Numbered from the stretch's first letter, positions 29,256 to 38,846 are shown. The stretch: 64,000 nt of DNA from Aeromonas veronii (GCF_040215105.1 NZ_CP157875.1:859501-923500); one strand, 5' to 3'. A program made the numbers and translations. Notes: generated by a model from the letters alone, not told the origin.

Positions 29256-30254
29256 TCATACCCCGTGGTACGCCCTGTACCAATGGACGAAACTCTCTAC
29301 CCCTTCCTTCAATCCGACCCGGGGCCGATAGCCCGTCACCTCGAACAGGGACTCGGTGTCGGCCCAGGTGGCGAGCACATCCCCCGGCTGCATGGGCCGC
29401 AGATTGCGGATGGCGGGTTTGCCGAGGGCCGATTCGATGGCGTCCACGAAGTCCAGCAGTCGCACCGGGCTGCCGTTGCCGATGTTCAGCAACCGGTAAG
29501 GGGCCGAGCTGGACGCCATCTGCCCGTGCCAGGCCGGGTTCGCCTGGGGAGGGCGATCGGCGACGCGCACTATCCCCTCGATGATGTCGTCGATATGGGT
29601 GAAGTCCCGGCTGAGCTGACCCTGGTTGTAGATGTCGATGGGCTCGTCGTTGAGGATGGCGCGCACGAACTTGAACAGGGCCATGTCGGGGCGCCCCCAG
29701 GGACCGTAGACGGTGAAAAAGCGCAGCCCCGTGGTAGGCAGGCCGTAGAGGTGGGAGTAGGAGTGGGCCATCAGCTCGTTGGCCTTCTTGCTCGCCGCAT
29801 AGAGGGAGACCGGATGATCCACCCCGTCCGAGGTCTTGAACGGCATCTGCTCATTGAGGCCGTAGACGGAGCTCGAGGAGGCATAGATGAGGTGGCCGAC
29901 CCCGTGTTGACGGCACCCCTCCAGCACGGTGAGGGTACCGGTGAGGTTGCTGTCGGCGTAGGCAAAGGGATTGTCCAGCGAATAGCGTACCCCCGCCTGG
30001 GCACCGAGGTGGATCACCCGATCGAAGCGCTCCCGGGCAAAGAGGTCGGCGATGGCCAATCTGTCCGCAAGATCGATACGCTCGAAGCGAAATCCGGGGA
30101 GGGGAAGGAGGCGCGCGAGGCGTGCCTCTTTCAGGCTCACCGCGTAGTAGTCATTCAGGTTGTCGATGCCGACCACCCGATGACCGTCAGCGCAAAGCCG
30201 CTTGACCACATGGAAGCCGATAAAACCGGCGGCGCCGGTGATCAGGTACTGCAT
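29256..30254 (-). CDS. NAD-dependent UDP-sugar epimerase (UDP-glucuronate 4-epimerase type)
   Basis: A 332-residue extended short-chain dehydrogenase. The Rossmann motif [12 protein letters not shown], the serine cluster SSSSVYG and the catalytic pair in YAASKKANE are all present, and [18 protein letters not shown] and [10 protein letters not shown] are the hallmark of UDP-glucuronate 4-epimerases. It overlaps the end of ugd by 13 bases, which would convert UDP-glucose to UDP-glucuronate and then to UDP-galacturonate for surface polysaccharide. No glycosyltransferases accompany the pair in this window. Confidence 0.88.
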   Translation of the reverse strand: MQYLITGAAGFIGFHVVKRLCADGHRVVGIDNLNDYYAVSLKEARLARLLPLPGFRFERIDLADRLAIADLFARERFDRVIHLGAQAGVRYSLDNPFAYADSNLTGTLTVLEGCRQHGVGHLIYASSSSVYGLNEQMPFKTSDGVDHPVSLYAASKKANELMAHSYSHLYGLPTTGLRFFTVYGPWGRPDMALFKFVRAILNDEPIDIYNQGQLSRDFTHIDDIIEGIVRVADRPPQANPAWHGQMASSSAPYRLLNIGNGSPVRLLDFVDAIESALGKPAIRNLRPMQPGDVLATWADTESLFEVTGYRPRVGLKEGVESFVHWYRAYHGV

Positions 30255-31630
30255 TGCGTAGCCTCCAATCGGGGCTCTGGTTCCTGCCTAGCCGCTGGTT
30301 GCACATGGTGGCCGCGGCCGATGGCGTAGTAGGTAAAGCCGCGCTGGCGAAGGCGGGCCGGGTCATAGAGGTTGCGTCCGTCGAAGATGACGGCCTGTTT
30401 CAGGGTGCGCTGGATCAGCTCGAAATCGGGAGCGCGGAACTGCTGCCATTCGGTACAGATGAACAGGGCGTCGGCTCCCTTGAGGGCCGCCTCCTGGGTG
30501 CCACACAGGATCAGATCGTCCCGCAGGCCATAGAGGCGCTGCGCCTCGTTCATGGCCTGGGGATCGAACGCCTGCACCTTGCCGCCACCGGCCCAGATGG
30601 CCTCCATCAATACTCGGCTCGGTGCCTCTCGCATGTCGTCGGTATTGGGCTTGAAGGCGAGCCCCCAGAGGGCGAAGGTGTGCCCCGTCAGATCGGCACC
30701 AAAGTGCTGGTGCAACAACTCGATGAGTCTGTGTTTCTGACGATCGTTGACCCGCTCCACCGAGCGCAGCAGGGACGTGTCACAGCCCATCTCGGCTGCG
30801 GTGTGGATCAGTGCTCTCACATCCTTGGGGAAGCAGGAGCCGCCGTAGCCGCAGCCCGGATAGATGAAGTGGTAGCCGATGCGTGGATCCGCACCTATGC
30901 CCTTGCGCACCGCCTCTATGTCGGCCCCGAGCCGCTCCGCCAGTCCCGCCATCTCGTTCATGAAGGAGATTTTTGTCGCCAGCATGGCGTTGGCGGCGTA
31001 CTTGGTCAGCTCGGCGCTGCGCGCGTCCATTTGGATGATGCGCCTGTGATTGCGGTTGAAGGGGGCGTAGAGCTCCTCCAGCAACGACATGGCGTGGGCG
31101 GAATCCGTGCCGATGATGATGCGATCCGGCCGCAGACAGTCGGCAACGGCGGCGCCTTCTTTGAGAAACTCCGGATTGGACACCACCGCCAGGGGGAAGT
31201 GAACGCCACGCTCGGTGAGGGCGGCCTCGATGTGCCGGCGCACCCGGTGGGCCGTACCGACCGGCACCGTGCTCTTGTTGACGACCACCTTGCCAGCCTG
31301 CATCAGGCGGCCTATGGTACCGGCCACCCTCAGCACCTGTTGCAGATCGGCGCTGCCGTCTTCACCGGGCGGAGTGCCCACCGCGATGAAGATGAGCTCG
31401 GCAAAGTCCACGCCTTTTACCACGTCCGTGGTGAAATGCAGGCGACCTGCCTGATGATTGGCCTGAACCATGGGTGAGAGGCCGGGTTCGAAAATGGGGA
31501 TGATGCCCTCTTTCAGGCGCGCTATCTTGGCGGCATCCACGTCCACGCAGGTGACCTGATGGCCCATCTCGGCCAGCACGGCGGCCTGCACCAGACCCAC
31601 ATACCCAATCCCGAAGAGGGTGACCCTCAT
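30242..31630 (-). CDS. ugd: UDP-glucose 6-dehydrogenase
   Basis: Oxidises UDP-glucose to UDP-glucuronate with two NAD. The start at 31630 (MRVTLFG) puts the Rossmann motif [18 protein letters not shown] at the N-terminus as in the family; GGAG lies 10 bases upstream. The catalytic cysteine motif YGGSCFPKD (about residue 260) and the [15 protein letters not shown] segment are present. The length is 462 residues. It overlaps the downstream epimerase by 13 bases, so they form a two-gene unit supplying uronic-acid precursors. Confidence 0.95.
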   Translation of the reverse strand: MRVTLFGIGYVGLVQAAVLAEMGHQVTCVDVDAAKIARLKEGIIPIFEPGLSPMVQANHQAGRLHFTTDVVKGVDFAELIFIAVGTPPGEDGSADLQQVLRVAGTIGRLMQAGKVVVNKSTVPVGTAHRVRRHIEAALTERGVHFPLAVVSNPEFLKEGAAVADCLRPDRIIIGTDSAHAMSLLEELYAPFNRNHRRIIQMDARSAELTKYAANAMLATKISFMNEMAGLAERLGADIEAVRKGIGADPRIGYHFIYPGCGYGGSCFPKDVRALIHTAAEMGCDTSLLRSVERVNDRQKHRLIELLHQHFGADLTGHTFALWGLAFKPNTDDMREAPSRVLMEAIWAGGGKVQAFDPQAMNEAQRLYGLRDDLILCGTQEAALKGADALFICTEWQQFRAPDFELIQRTLKQAVIFDGRNLYDPARLRQRGFTYYAIGRGHHVQPAARQEPEPRLEATQCST

Positions 31631-31856
31631 CCTTTGTTGCTCCACAGGCAGTTGAAAGGGAGGCATTTTAGAATGATTCGGCGTGACGAGCAGCGGAAAC
31701 CGTCCGGTTTTTCAGTGAGGGTGCAGCCTGGGAAAGGACCCCGTGAGATATTTTGGTGCAAGGGTTGTAACGCATCCCTGACGCGCACCATTTTGGCGCA
31801 TTCGATGACGCTATTGTGATCCGGCTCACTCAAATCGGACACTGTTCCCATAACGA

Positions 31857-31874
31857 AGCCCGGCACACCGGGCT
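31857..31874 (+). repeat. Hairpin in the leader of the YitT-like gene
   Basis: AGCCCGG and CCGGGCT form a perfect 7-base stem around CACA, about 53 bases before the YitT-like start. There is no T-run. The rest of the 31631-31926 divergent gap shows no clear site. Confidence 0.4.
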
Positions 31875-31926
31875 CGCGCCCCCAAGGGGCAACCCACACT
31901 CTTTTACTTCGCTATGGACTTTGGTT

Positions 31927-32535
31927 ATGGACAACAAACCCCGCTCGGCGCATCCGGTCTATGAGGATGTGCTTGCCCTGCTGACCGCGGCAGGCTTCAT
32001 CTCCCTCGGCATCTTTCTGTTTCATCAGGTGGGTCTGCTCACCGGTGGCACCGCCGGCCTCGCGCTCCTGCTGCAGCAGGTGACGGGCCTGAGCTTCGGC
32101 CTGCTGTTCTTCACCATGAACCTGCCTTTTTACGCCCTGGCCTGGCTCAGGATGGGCCCACGCTTCACCCTCAACACCTTCGCGTCAGTGGCAACCGTCT
32201 CCTTCATGACGGATCACCTCAACGCCGTGCTGCAGATCGGCAAGATCGAGCCCGTCTATGCGGCCCTCATCGGCGGTACCCTGATCGGCATGGGGCTGCT
32301 CATCATGTTTCGTCACAAGTCGAGCCTGGGAGGCTTCAACATCCTGGCACTCTTCATTCAGGACAAGTTCGGCATCCGCGCTGGCAAGCTGCAAATGGGA
32401 CTGGATTGCACCATCGTCATCGCCTCCTTCTTCGTGGTCTCCCCCTGGCTGCTGGCCCTCTCCGTGGTGGCGGCCATCCTCTGTAACCTGGTGTTGACAC
32501 TCAACCACAAGCCGGGGCGCTACCAGATAGCCTGA
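31927..32535 (+). CDS. YitT-like membrane protein
   Basis: A 202-residue inner-membrane protein with about five hydrophobic helices, resembling YitT family proteins (DVLALLTAAGFISLGIFLFHQ, GLLTGGTAGLALLLQQ, GGTLIGMGLLIMFRHKSSLGGFNILAL). The C-terminal DUF2179 nucleotide-binding domain found in Bacillus YitT is absent. The function is unknown. The start at 31927 (MDNKPRS) is chosen because family homology begins right after it; the ribosome-binding site is weak. Confidence 0.78.
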   Translation: MDNKPRSAHPVYEDVLALLTAAGFISLGIFLFHQVGLLTGGTAGLALLLQQVTGLSFGLLFFTMNLPFYALAWLRMGPRFTLNTFASVATVSFMTDHLNAVLQIGKIEPVYAALIGGTLIGMGLLIMFRHKSSLGGFNILALFIQDKFGIRAGKLQMGLDCTIVIASFFVVSPWLLALSVVAAILCNLVLTLNHKPGRYQIA

Positions 32536-32545
32536 ATGAATAGCC

Positions 32546-32584
32546 AAAAACAAGAAGAGCGCCCGATGGCGCTCTTCTTGTTTG
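32546..32584. terminator. Bidirectional terminator between YitT-like gene and hutD
   Basis: A perfect 15-base inverted repeat (32548-32562 and 32569-32583; arms AAACAAGAAGAGCGC) with T-rich flanks on both strands. Confidence 0.88.
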
Positions 32585-32600
32585 CGATGAACAGCGGCGG

Positions 32601-33395
32601 CTACACCACCATGGGTAGGCCGGTATCGGGGTGGTGCAGTACCTGGGCCGGATAGCCATACAACCGGGCGATAAGCTCCGGCGTGAGTACCTCGGCGGGG
32701 GCACCGTCCGCCATCAACCGACCCTGTTCCAGCATCACCAGCCGATCGGCGTAGCGCGCCGCGAGGTTGAGATCGTGCAGCACCACCAGGACGGCGGTAT
32801 GGCGACCGGCGAGGGCGCGGGCCATGGTCAGCAGCTGATGCTGATACTTGAGATCGAGCGCCGAGGTGGGCTCGTCCAGCAACAGGAGCCGGGGCTCCTG
32901 GGGTTCGTCGGGAGCTTGCCAGATCTGGGCCAGCACCCTGGCAAACTGTACCCGCTGGCGCTCCCCGCCCGACAGGCCGGGGTAGAGACGACCCGCCAGG
33001 TGTTCGACCCCGGCGTGGGTCATGGCGGCCTTGACTATCTCGTCCCGGCGGCTGCCCGGTTCGGTATGAGGCAGGCGGCCCATGGCCACCACCTCTTCAC
33101 AGAGAAAGGGGAAGTTGAGGGACGAACTCTGGGGCAGCACACCGACCCTGTGGGCCAGCGCCGTGCTGCCCCAGGCCTGGCGTTCCCGACCAAACAGGGA
33201 GATGGCGCCGTCGTACTCCAGCTCCCCGGTCAGGCACTTGAGCAGTGAACTCTTGCCCGCACCGTTCGGGCCGAGCAGGGCGGTCAGGGTACCCGATTGC
33301 AGGGTGAGGCTGAGCCTGTCGAGAATGAGGCGGCCACCCCGGCTGAGGCAGATATTCTGACAATCCAGCAGGGGTGAAGGGGCGGCTCCGGGCAA
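32601..33395 (-). CDS. hutD: Heme ABC transporter ATP-binding protein HutD/HmuV
   Basis: ATPase subunit of the heme importer. The 264-residue protein has Walker A GPNGAGKSS, the signature LSGGERQRV and Walker B LLLLDEPTSALD. The frame has no ATG before the conserved region; the start is a TTG at 33395 with AGGAGA 8 bases upstream. It follows hutC by 15 bases, giving the order hutB-hutC-hutD on the minus strand. HmuV or HutD both describe it. Confidence 0.92.
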   Translation of the reverse strand: MPGAAPSPLLDCQNICLSRGGRLILDRLSLTLQSGTLTALLGPNGAGKSSLLKCLTGELEYDGAISLFGRERQAWGSTALAHRVGVLPQSSSLNFPFLCEEVVAMGRLPHTEPGSRRDEIVKAAMTHAGVEHLAGRLYPGLSGGERQRVQFARVLAQIWQAPDEPQEPRLLLLDEPTSALDLKYQHQLLTMARALAGRHTAVLVVLHDLNLAARYADRLVMLEQGRLMADGAPAEVLTPELIARLYGYPAQVLHHPDTGLPMVV

Positions 33396-33410
33396 GATGA
33401 CGATCTCCTG

Positions 33411-34442
33411 TTACAGCGTCCGGCGACTCTTGACCAAGAGCCAGATGAAGAAGGGCGCGCCGAGCAGGGCCGTGATGATACCCACTGGCAGCTCGGCAGG
33501 GGCCAGCAGGGTGCGGGCCAGCATGTCGGCGCCGAGCAGCAAAGCGGCCCCCAGCAGGGCGGAGAGGGGCAGCAGGCGCACGTGGTTGGGGCCAGCCAGC
33601 AGTCGCACCAGATGGGGGACCACCAGGCCGACGAAGCCGATCATGCCCGCGACGGCGACGGCGACACCGACGCCGGCGGCGGTGAGCAGGATGAGGCGAC
33701 GCTTGAGGGATTGCACGTTGACCCCCAGATGACGTGCCTCACCTTCTCCCAGCAACAGGGCGTTGAGGGGATTGGCGTCGCGCACGAACAGCAGCAACAG
33801 TATGACCAGCGTCGCCAGGGCCAGGGCCACATCCATGGGTTTGCCGGCGGCGAGAGACCCCATCTGCCACAGGCTGAGGTTGCGCAGCATCTGATCGTCG
33901 GCCAGATAGGTGAGCAGGCCGATCACCGCGCCAGAGAGGGCCGTGATGGCGACCCCGGCCAGCAGCATGATGGTGACCGAGGTACCCCCTTCACGGGTGC
34001 CCAGCAGATAGACCAGGGTGGTCGTCAGGGCACCGCCGAGGAAGGCGAGCAGGGGCAGCAGACCGAGGCCGAGCAGGGCCTGCAACTGCTGGCCTAGGGG
34101 GGCCAGCAGCACGATGGCGAGCGCCGCCCCCAGTGCCGCCCCGCCGGAGACCCCTATGATGCCGGGATCGGCGAGGGGGTTGCGAAACAGCCCCTGCATG
34201 ACGGCGCCGCAGAGACCGAGTATGCCCCCCACGGCGATGCACAGCAGGGTGCGTGGCAGGCGGATCTCTTGGATTATCAGTAGCTTGTGGTCTTCAATCC
34301 CGCTCTCCTTGCCGGCAAACAGGGCCTGCAGGCTCTCGCCGAGAGTCAGGGACATGGGGCCGGTTGCCAGGGATCCGACCAACAACAGTGCCAGGGCACC
34401 GCCGGTGAGGGTGAGCAGCCAGGGCAGGGGCAGACGCATCAT
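33411..34442 (-). CDS. hutC: Heme ABC transporter permease HutC/HmuU
   Basis: A BtuC/FecCD-type permease with about ten hydrophobic helices. Family segments include LPRTLLCIAVGGILGLCGAVMQGLFRNPLADPGIIGVS and MIGFVGLVVPHLVRLLAG near the C-terminus. The start at 34442 overlaps the hutB stop (ATGA), coupling the two; an adjacent ATG at 34439 is the alternative. It forms the inner-membrane channel that HutD energises. Confidence 0.93.
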   Translation of the reverse strand: MMRLPLPWLLTLTGGALALLLVGSLATGPMSLTLGESLQALFAGKESGIEDHKLLIIQEIRLPRTLLCIAVGGILGLCGAVMQGLFRNPLADPGIIGVSGGAALGAALAIVLLAPLGQQLQALLGLGLLPLLAFLGGALTTTLVYLLGTREGGTSVTIMLLAGVAITALSGAVIGLLTYLADDQMLRNLSLWQMGSLAAGKPMDVALALATLVILLLLFVRDANPLNALLLGEGEARHLGVNVQSLKRRLILLTAAGVGVAVAVAGMIGFVGLVVPHLVRLLAGPNHVRLLPLSALLGAALLLGADMLARTLLAPAELPVGIITALLGAPFFIWLLVKSRRTL

Positions 34443-35287
34443 GAACCCTGCTGGATCCACTGGGCTATCTGGTTGGCCTGTTGCAGGGAGCGCAGGCTGA
34501 GACCCCCTTGCAGGGCGTGACCGTCGATGGCATGGATGGCTTTGTTCTTGCCCGCCGGGGTCGCGGTCAGGGCTGGCACCTGGCTCAGTACGCTGTCGAC
34601 GTTCTGATATTGTTGCCAGTCACGGCCACTCACCAGTACCAGATCCGGCTGCATCTCGATGAGGGCCTCGGTGGAGACGGGCTTGTAGTCGTGCAGCTGG
34701 GCCACCGGGTTGACGCCGCCAGCCAGGGTGATCAGGGCGCTGGCAGTGGTATTGCCACCGGCAATGCTGGTGGGCTGACCCTTGTGCAGCAACAGGAAGG
34801 CGACCTTGAGGGGCTTGTTCTGCTTGGCCTGGGCCGCCAGTTTGTCACTCTGGCTGGCGATGTCGGCTTTCAGCTTGGTGCCTGCGGCCGGGTTGCCGAG
34901 CAGCTGGGACAGGGTGTCGATACGCTCGTTCAGGTTGGCGAGGGTCGGGGCCGTGGCCATGACGTCGACCTTGACGCCGGCGCGGCGCAACTGTTCCAGG
35001 GTGGCGTTCGGGCCCATCTCGTCACTGCCCACCACCCGGGTGGGGGAGAGGCTCAGTATCCCCTCGGCGGCCAGGGCACGGTGGTAGCCAACCTTGGGCA
35101 GGCTCTTGGGTTCGGGGCTGCTCACGTCGGTGGCGATGATGCTGGACTCGCCGCCCAGGGCCAGGATGAGTTCGGTGGTGGCCGGGCCGACGCTGACGAT
35201 GCGTTCTTGTGCCATCGCAGGCAGGGTAGACAGGGAAAGAGTGGCGCAGCCGAGCAGGCTGAGTGCGAGGGCAAAACGACGGCCCAT
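34439..35287 (-). CDS. hutB: Periplasmic heme-binding protein HutB
   Basis: A 282-residue solute-binding protein of the vitamin B12/heme (TroA-like) family. The start at 35287 (MGRRFALAL) has GGAGG about 5 bases upstream and opens a signal peptide cleaved after AMA. The RIVSVGPATTELILALG segment and the VGYHRALAAEGILSLSPTRVVG segment are typical heme-binding-protein features. It is the first gene of hutBCD, divergent from hutXZ across a Fur-box candidate. Confidence 0.93.
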   Translation of the reverse strand: MGRRFALALSLLGCATLSLSTLPAMAQERIVSVGPATTELILALGGESSIIATDVSSPEPKSLPKVGYHRALAAEGILSLSPTRVVGSDEMGPNATLEQLRRAGVKVDVMATAPTLANLNERIDTLSQLLGNPAAGTKLKADIASQSDKLAAQAKQNKPLKVAFLLLHKGQPTSIAGGNTTASALITLAGGVNPVAQLHDYKPVSTEALIEMQPDLVLVSGRDWQQYQNVDSVLSQVPALTATPAGKNKAIHAIDGHALQGGLSLRSLQQANQIAQWIQQGS

Positions 35288-35358
35288 GCGAACCTCCGAA
35301 GGGTGAATGTGGTGTGGGATTGCCGCCGAGAATAGCAATCCCGCCATGAAATTGCACT

Positions 35359-35377
35359 GATAATAGTAGCGATTATC
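35359..35377. promoter_or_regulatory. Fur box between hutB and hutX
   Basis: GATAATAGTAGCGATTATC matches 14 of 19 bases of the Fur consensus, with both outer hexamers GATAAT/ATTATC intact. It lies centrally in the 164-base divergent gap and could repress both hut transcripts when iron is plentiful. Confidence 0.75.
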
Positions 35378-35451
35378 AATTGCGTTGCGAGGGCCGCTTT
35401 ATTACAGTATCCGCCGCTAGACTGAGCGAGATAGCCAGATCAGGAGAACCG

Positions 35452-35964
35452 ATGAGCATCGCACAACGCATTCATGAGCTGCTGGAGCAGGATCCCAGCG
35501 CCCATCCTTCCAGCATCGCCAGCCAGCTGGCGGTCAGTGAGTGGGAGGTGGTTCGCCATCTGCCTGCCGAACTGATGACGCTGGTCCCGGGCGAGCAGGC
35601 GGAAGCCTTGCTGGCGGACCTGGCCAGCTGGGGCCCGGTGACCACCATCGTCGAGTCGGATGGTTCCATCTTCGAGGTGAAGGCTTCCTTCCCGAAAGGC
35701 AAGAGCGCCCGCGGTTACTACAACCTGATGGGCCGTGACGGCGAGATGCACGGTCACCTCAAGCTCGACAATGTGGTGGGCATCGCCCTGGTCAGCAAGC
35801 TGTTCATGGGCAAGGAAGGGCACTCCTTCCAGTTCTTCGGCCACAGCGGTCGCTGCATTTTCAAGGTCTATCTGGGTCGCGACGAGCAGCGTCAGCTGCT
35901 GCCCGAGCAGGTAGAGCGTTTCATGGCCCTGCGCCGTCAGTATCAAGAGGAAGTGAAAGCATGA
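35452..35964 (+). CDS. hutX: Intracellular heme carrier HutX
   Basis: Cytoplasmic heme-binding protein of the HutX/HugX/ChuX family, which delivers heme to HutZ. The 170-residue protein has the family segments HSFQFFGHSGRCIFKVYLGRDE and KGKSARGYYNLMGRDGEMHGHLKL. The start at 35452 (MSIAQ) is set by AGGAGA 6 bases upstream; the frame from 35380 is rejected. Its stop overlaps the hutZ start, and it faces hutB across a Fur box. Confidence 0.93.
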   Translation: MSIAQRIHELLEQDPSAHPSSIASQLAVSEWEVVRHLPAELMTLVPGEQAEALLADLASWGPVTTIVESDGSIFEVKASFPKGKSARGYYNLMGRDGEMHGHLKLDNVVGIALVSKLFMGKEGHSFQFFGHSGRCIFKVYLGRDEQRQLLPEQVERFMALRRQYQEEVKA

Positions 35965-36518
35965 GTGAACGTCAGGAACGTCTGCAGAACCGCCTGCAAC
36001 CGGAGATCCGCGAGTTTCGTGACGGTTGCCGCACCCTGCAGCTCGCGACCGTGGATGCCGAAGGCAATCCCAACGCCAGCTACGCTCCCTTCGTGCTGCA
36101 GGAAGATGGCTACTATGTGCTGATCTCCGAGATCGCCCGTCACGCCCGCAACCTGCAACAGGTGCCCAAGGTGTCCCTGATGCTGATCGAGGACGAGACC
36201 GGTGCCCGCGAACTGTTCGCCCGCAAGCGCCTGACTTTCGATGCGGTCGCCGAAGTGGTCGCCCGTGATGACGTGCGCTGGGAAAAAGCCGTCGCCGCCC
36301 TGGAAGGGCGCTTCGGGGAGATAGTCAAAGGGCTCTCCAACCTCAAGGACTTTGTCCTGTTCCGTCTCAAGCCCGAGCAGGGTCTGTTCGTCAAGGGCTT
36401 CGGTCAGGCGTTCCGGGTCTCCGGCGACGAGCTGGTGGACTTCGTGCATTTGGTCGAGGGCCACAAGCGCATCGACAACGGTGCCGAGTTGACCAGCGAG
36501 ACAGACGCGCCGGTCTGA
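35961..36518 (+). CDS. hutZ: Heme-degrading protein HutZ
   Basis: A 185-residue split-barrel flavin-reductase-fold protein of the HugZ/HutZ family that breaks down heme and frees iron. Segments such as TLQLATVDAEGNPNASYAPF and the C-terminal EGHKRID fit the family. It overlaps hutX by four bases (ATGA) and ends at a strong terminator. HutW, which lies with these genes in Vibrio, is not present in this cluster. Confidence 0.93.
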   Translation: MSERQERLQNRLQPEIREFRDGCRTLQLATVDAEGNPNASYAPFVLQEDGYYVLISEIARHARNLQQVPKVSLMLIEDETGARELFARKRLTFDAVAEVVARDDVRWEKAVAALEGRFGEIVKGLSNLKDFVLFRLKPEQGLFVKGFGQAFRVSGDELVDFVHLVEGHKRIDNGAELTSETDAPV

Positions 36519-36538
36519 TGGGGTCTCACCGAGATGAA

Positions 36539-36567
36539 CAACGGGCAGCCTGGGCTGCCCGTTTTGT
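36539..36567 (+). terminator. Intrinsic terminator after hutZ
   Basis: AACGGGCAGCC and GGCTGCCCGTT arms around TG, then T-rich. Confidence 0.88.
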
Positions 36568-36600
36568 TATGCGCTTTGTGACAACGGCGTTGCCGTCCAC

Positions 36601-37020
36601 TCAGTCCTGCCAGGAGGCCCGGTTGGGGAAGGCGCTGCGATCGGCCTGGGTGGCGGTCTCGTTGCACTCGCCCCGGATCTTCCAGGAGGTCTGGCTCAGC
36701 ACTATGTAGCCGCTGTGGCAGTATTTGCGCTCGTCCAGTGTCTGGGTCAGCTGCTCATCCTGCAAGGCCTGGCGCCGCTCCAGCAGGCTGCGATTATTGC
36801 GGCTGAGACGGCCGTCATCATCGTCTTGCAGGCGGCTCGGCAGAACGTCGAGGGGGGCGGCCTCGAAGGTGAAGCGCTTGCTTCCCTCCTCGTTGATATG
36901 GGTGCGAAACAGGGGGGGCGGGCCATCCTGGGTCGAACCCGTCAGACCGGCGCAAGCGGTGAGTGCCGGCAACAGCAGCACGCAGAGGGCGGCAGGCAAT
37001 AGACGCACGAAAGACTCCAT
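36601..37020 (-). CDS. Small lipoprotein of unknown function
   Basis: A 139-residue protein opening with a lipoprotein signal (MESFVRLLPAALCVLLLPAL, lipobox LTAC). The mature part has a Asp/Arg-rich stretch (LQDDDDGRLSRNNRSLLERRQAL) and two cysteines in YCHSGY and GECNE, which may pair. I recognise no family. It sits inside the heme region downstream of the isochorismatase-like gene, 28 bases away, so the two may be co-transcribed. The ribosome-binding site is weak. Confidence 0.6.
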   Translation of the reverse strand: MESFVRLLPAALCVLLLPALTACAGLTGSTQDGPPPLFRTHINEEGSKRFTFEAAPLDVLPSRLQDDDDGRLSRNNRSLLERRQALQDEQLTQTLDERKYCHSGYIVLSQTSWKIRGECNETATQADRSAFPNRASWQD

Positions 37021-37048
37021 CAGGGAAGGGGGACAGGGGCGCAGCTTA

Positions 37049-37597
37049 TCACGCCGGCACCGCCTGGGGGGGCGCCAGCAGCGCATCCGTGGTGAGCAGG
37101 GTCACGCTTCTGCCTTCTGGCAGGCTGAGGTGACGCCACATCCAGTGGTGGTGCTCGATGATCTGCTCCGCACTGAGATGGGGCCTGTCTGCCGTGGTGT
37201 GGGCGTCGGTGAGCACAGTCACCTCGAAGCCCTTGCCGGCGGCACTGCGCAGGGTGGTATCGACGCAAAAATCGGTGGCACAGCCGCAGATGAGCAGCCT
37301 GTCCACCGCCTGTTCCGCCAGCAGGAAGCCGAGTTCGGTCCCGAGGAAGCTGTCACAGGCACTCTTGCGCACCCGGCTCTCCCCCGCGGCCGGGGTCAGA
37401 TCGGCATGGAGCTGCCAGCCGGGGCTGTGGAGTTCGAGTTCGGAGCCCGGCTCCTCGTGCTGCACATAGATGACACGCCCCGCCTGGGCCCGCACATGGT
37501 CTGCCAACCGGTTGACGTTGGCGATGACCTGAGCGTCCTGATGACGGGGCTGCTCGAACAACCCCTGCTGCATGTCGATGATCAGTAACACATCCAT
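37049..37597 (-). CDS. Isochorismatase-family cysteine hydrolase
   Basis: A 182-residue Rossmann-like hydrolase. The catalytic triad is visible: Asp in LLIIDMQQG (residue 8), Lys in VRKSACDSF (about 78) and Cys in GCATDFCVDTT (about 111), with the cis-peptide ahead of the Cys region. Substrate is unknown; relatives act on isochorismate, nicotinamide or other amides. It is not near siderophore genes despite the heme context. A long AT-rich hairpin precedes it. Confidence 0.82.
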   Translation of the reverse strand: MDVLLIIDMQQGLFEQPRHQDAQVIANVNRLADHVRAQAGRVIYVQHEEPGSELELHSPGWQLHADLTPAAGESRVRKSACDSFLGTELGFLLAEQAVDRLLICGCATDFCVDTTLRSAAGKGFEVTVLTDAHTTADRPHLSAEQIIEHHHWMWRHLSLPEGRSVTLLTTDALLAPPQAVPA

Positions 37598-37660
37598 ATG
37601 GGTTCCTCAGAACCCGCCCGCCATTGCGCCACTACTGTGCTGACAAGCCACATATATCAC

Positions 37661-37701
37661 CATAAAACCATCATTTATCAGCATGAAAATGAGGTTTTAT
37701 G
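37661..37701. repeat. AT-rich imperfect hairpin upstream of the isochorismatase-like gene
   Basis: CATAAAACC (37661-37669) and GGTTTTATG (37693-37701) are a perfect inverted repeat; the stem extends inward through TCATTT / AAATGA with a one-base bulge. It could be an operator or processing hairpin. Confidence 0.5.
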
Positions 37702-37763
37702 CGATTCAGCCCCTTGGCCATGGGCGTGTCGCCCCGGGCGGCGGGCAGGTTCCTGACTGGTTA

Positions 37764-38729
37764 TCAGGGTTGCAGCCACTGGCTGCAGTCACGACTGCGG
37801 GATTGATGCAGTGCGCCCATATCTTGCTTCATTTCATCGGCATTTAGCCAGCGTTCCGGCAGTGGCGCTATGCGAACCCTGACATCGGCCGCGCGTCCGG
37901 CGGGGGCCTTGTCATCGGTTTGCGGCACGATCAGGGCCACCTTGAGGGCCGGGTTGCGGCTGGCGATGCGGCTGGCGATGCCGAGCCCCCCTTCCACATG
38001 GAAGTTGCCCGCGATGTGCATGATGCGCTGGCCCGGGTGTTTGGCGAGGTAGTTGACCATGCTCTCGGCCATGGTGTCGTCCCAGCTGGTCTGGGCGGCG
38101 AAGCGGCGGGCGTTGCTGTCGGCGTCCCCGTGGTGCATGGAGGCCATGAACTTCTGGCGATAGCCATCGTCACCCAGGGTGAGGGTCTGGGCCAGCTGGC
38201 TGCGACGGCTGGCGGGCAGCTTCTCCAGCCACTGGGGCCCTTCCTGGCCGACACAGCTCACCAGCGGCTTGGGGGCGTTGGCGGCGATGACGGGCAGGTG
38301 CTGCGCCTTGGCAAATTCCACCAGGGGGCGATAGTCGCTCGGGTAGTTGGGCCAGGCGTGGCCCTCACGGATCAGCGCTGACTCGCCGATGCGGCCGGCC
38401 AGATAGGCATCAAGGGTGACCTGATCGGCCCGGGTGAACTGCTCCATGGAGAGCGCCAGTCCCCGGCCATCGACCTGGGAGCGCTCGGCCAGTCCCGCCA
38501 GCAGGCGCGCCTGCAACAGGTGTACGGCCGGGTGGCTGTGCAATTCCCCCACCAGCACGATGTCGGCATCGACCACCCTGTCCAGCGCCTGGGAGAGGCT
38601 GAGGGACGCATCGCTCTGCCCTTCGCTGAGCTGATAGTGATAGAGGGTGTGGGGCGCGGGCGCCTGCGGGGGAGTGGCACAGGCGGCCAGCAGCAGGGGC
38701 AGGGCGAGCAGGGGCAGTCGTCGGATCAT
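37764..38729 (-). CDS. ChaN-family heme-associated lipoprotein
   Basis: A 321-residue lipoprotein (signal MIRRLPLLALPLLLAAC, lipobox LAAC) of the ChaN family, iron-regulated heme-binding proteins. Family segments include DIVLVGELHSHPAVHLLQ, EQFTRADQ, NYPSDYRPLVEFAK and MHIAGNFHVEGGLG. Its start faces the heme receptor gene across a gap with two Fur boxes, which suits a role in heme uptake. It probably sits on the inner leaflet of the outer membrane. Confidence 0.88.
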   Translation of the reverse strand: MIRRLPLLALPLLLAACATPPQAPAPHTLYHYQLSEGQSDASLSLSQALDRVVDADIVLVGELHSHPAVHLLQARLLAGLAERSQVDGRGLALSMEQFTRADQVTLDAYLAGRIGESALIREGHAWPNYPSDYRPLVEFAKAQHLPVIAANAPKPLVSCVGQEGPQWLEKLPASRRSQLAQTLTLGDDGYRQKFMASMHHGDADSNARRFAAQTSWDDTMAESMVNYLAKHPGQRIMHIAGNFHVEGGLGIASRIASRNPALKVALIVPQTDDKAPAGRAADVRVRIAPLPERWLNADEMKQDMGALHQSRSRDCSQWLQP

Positions 38730-38831
38730 GGTATCTCACAGAGGCAGAGGCGCAGCACCAGACGATAACCGTATGGCGAGCAAGAGAAAACAGAGAGCGC
38801 TAGTGTAAAACCGAACTTGGACAAAAGAAAA

Positions 38832-38846
38832 TGAGAATGATTCACT
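38832..38846. promoter_or_regulatory. Fur box near chaN
   Basis: TGAGAATGATTCACT matches the left half and centre of the 7-1-7 Fur motif TGATAATNATTATCA. It lies 103 bases before the chaN start in the divergent gap with hutA. Confidence 0.55.
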
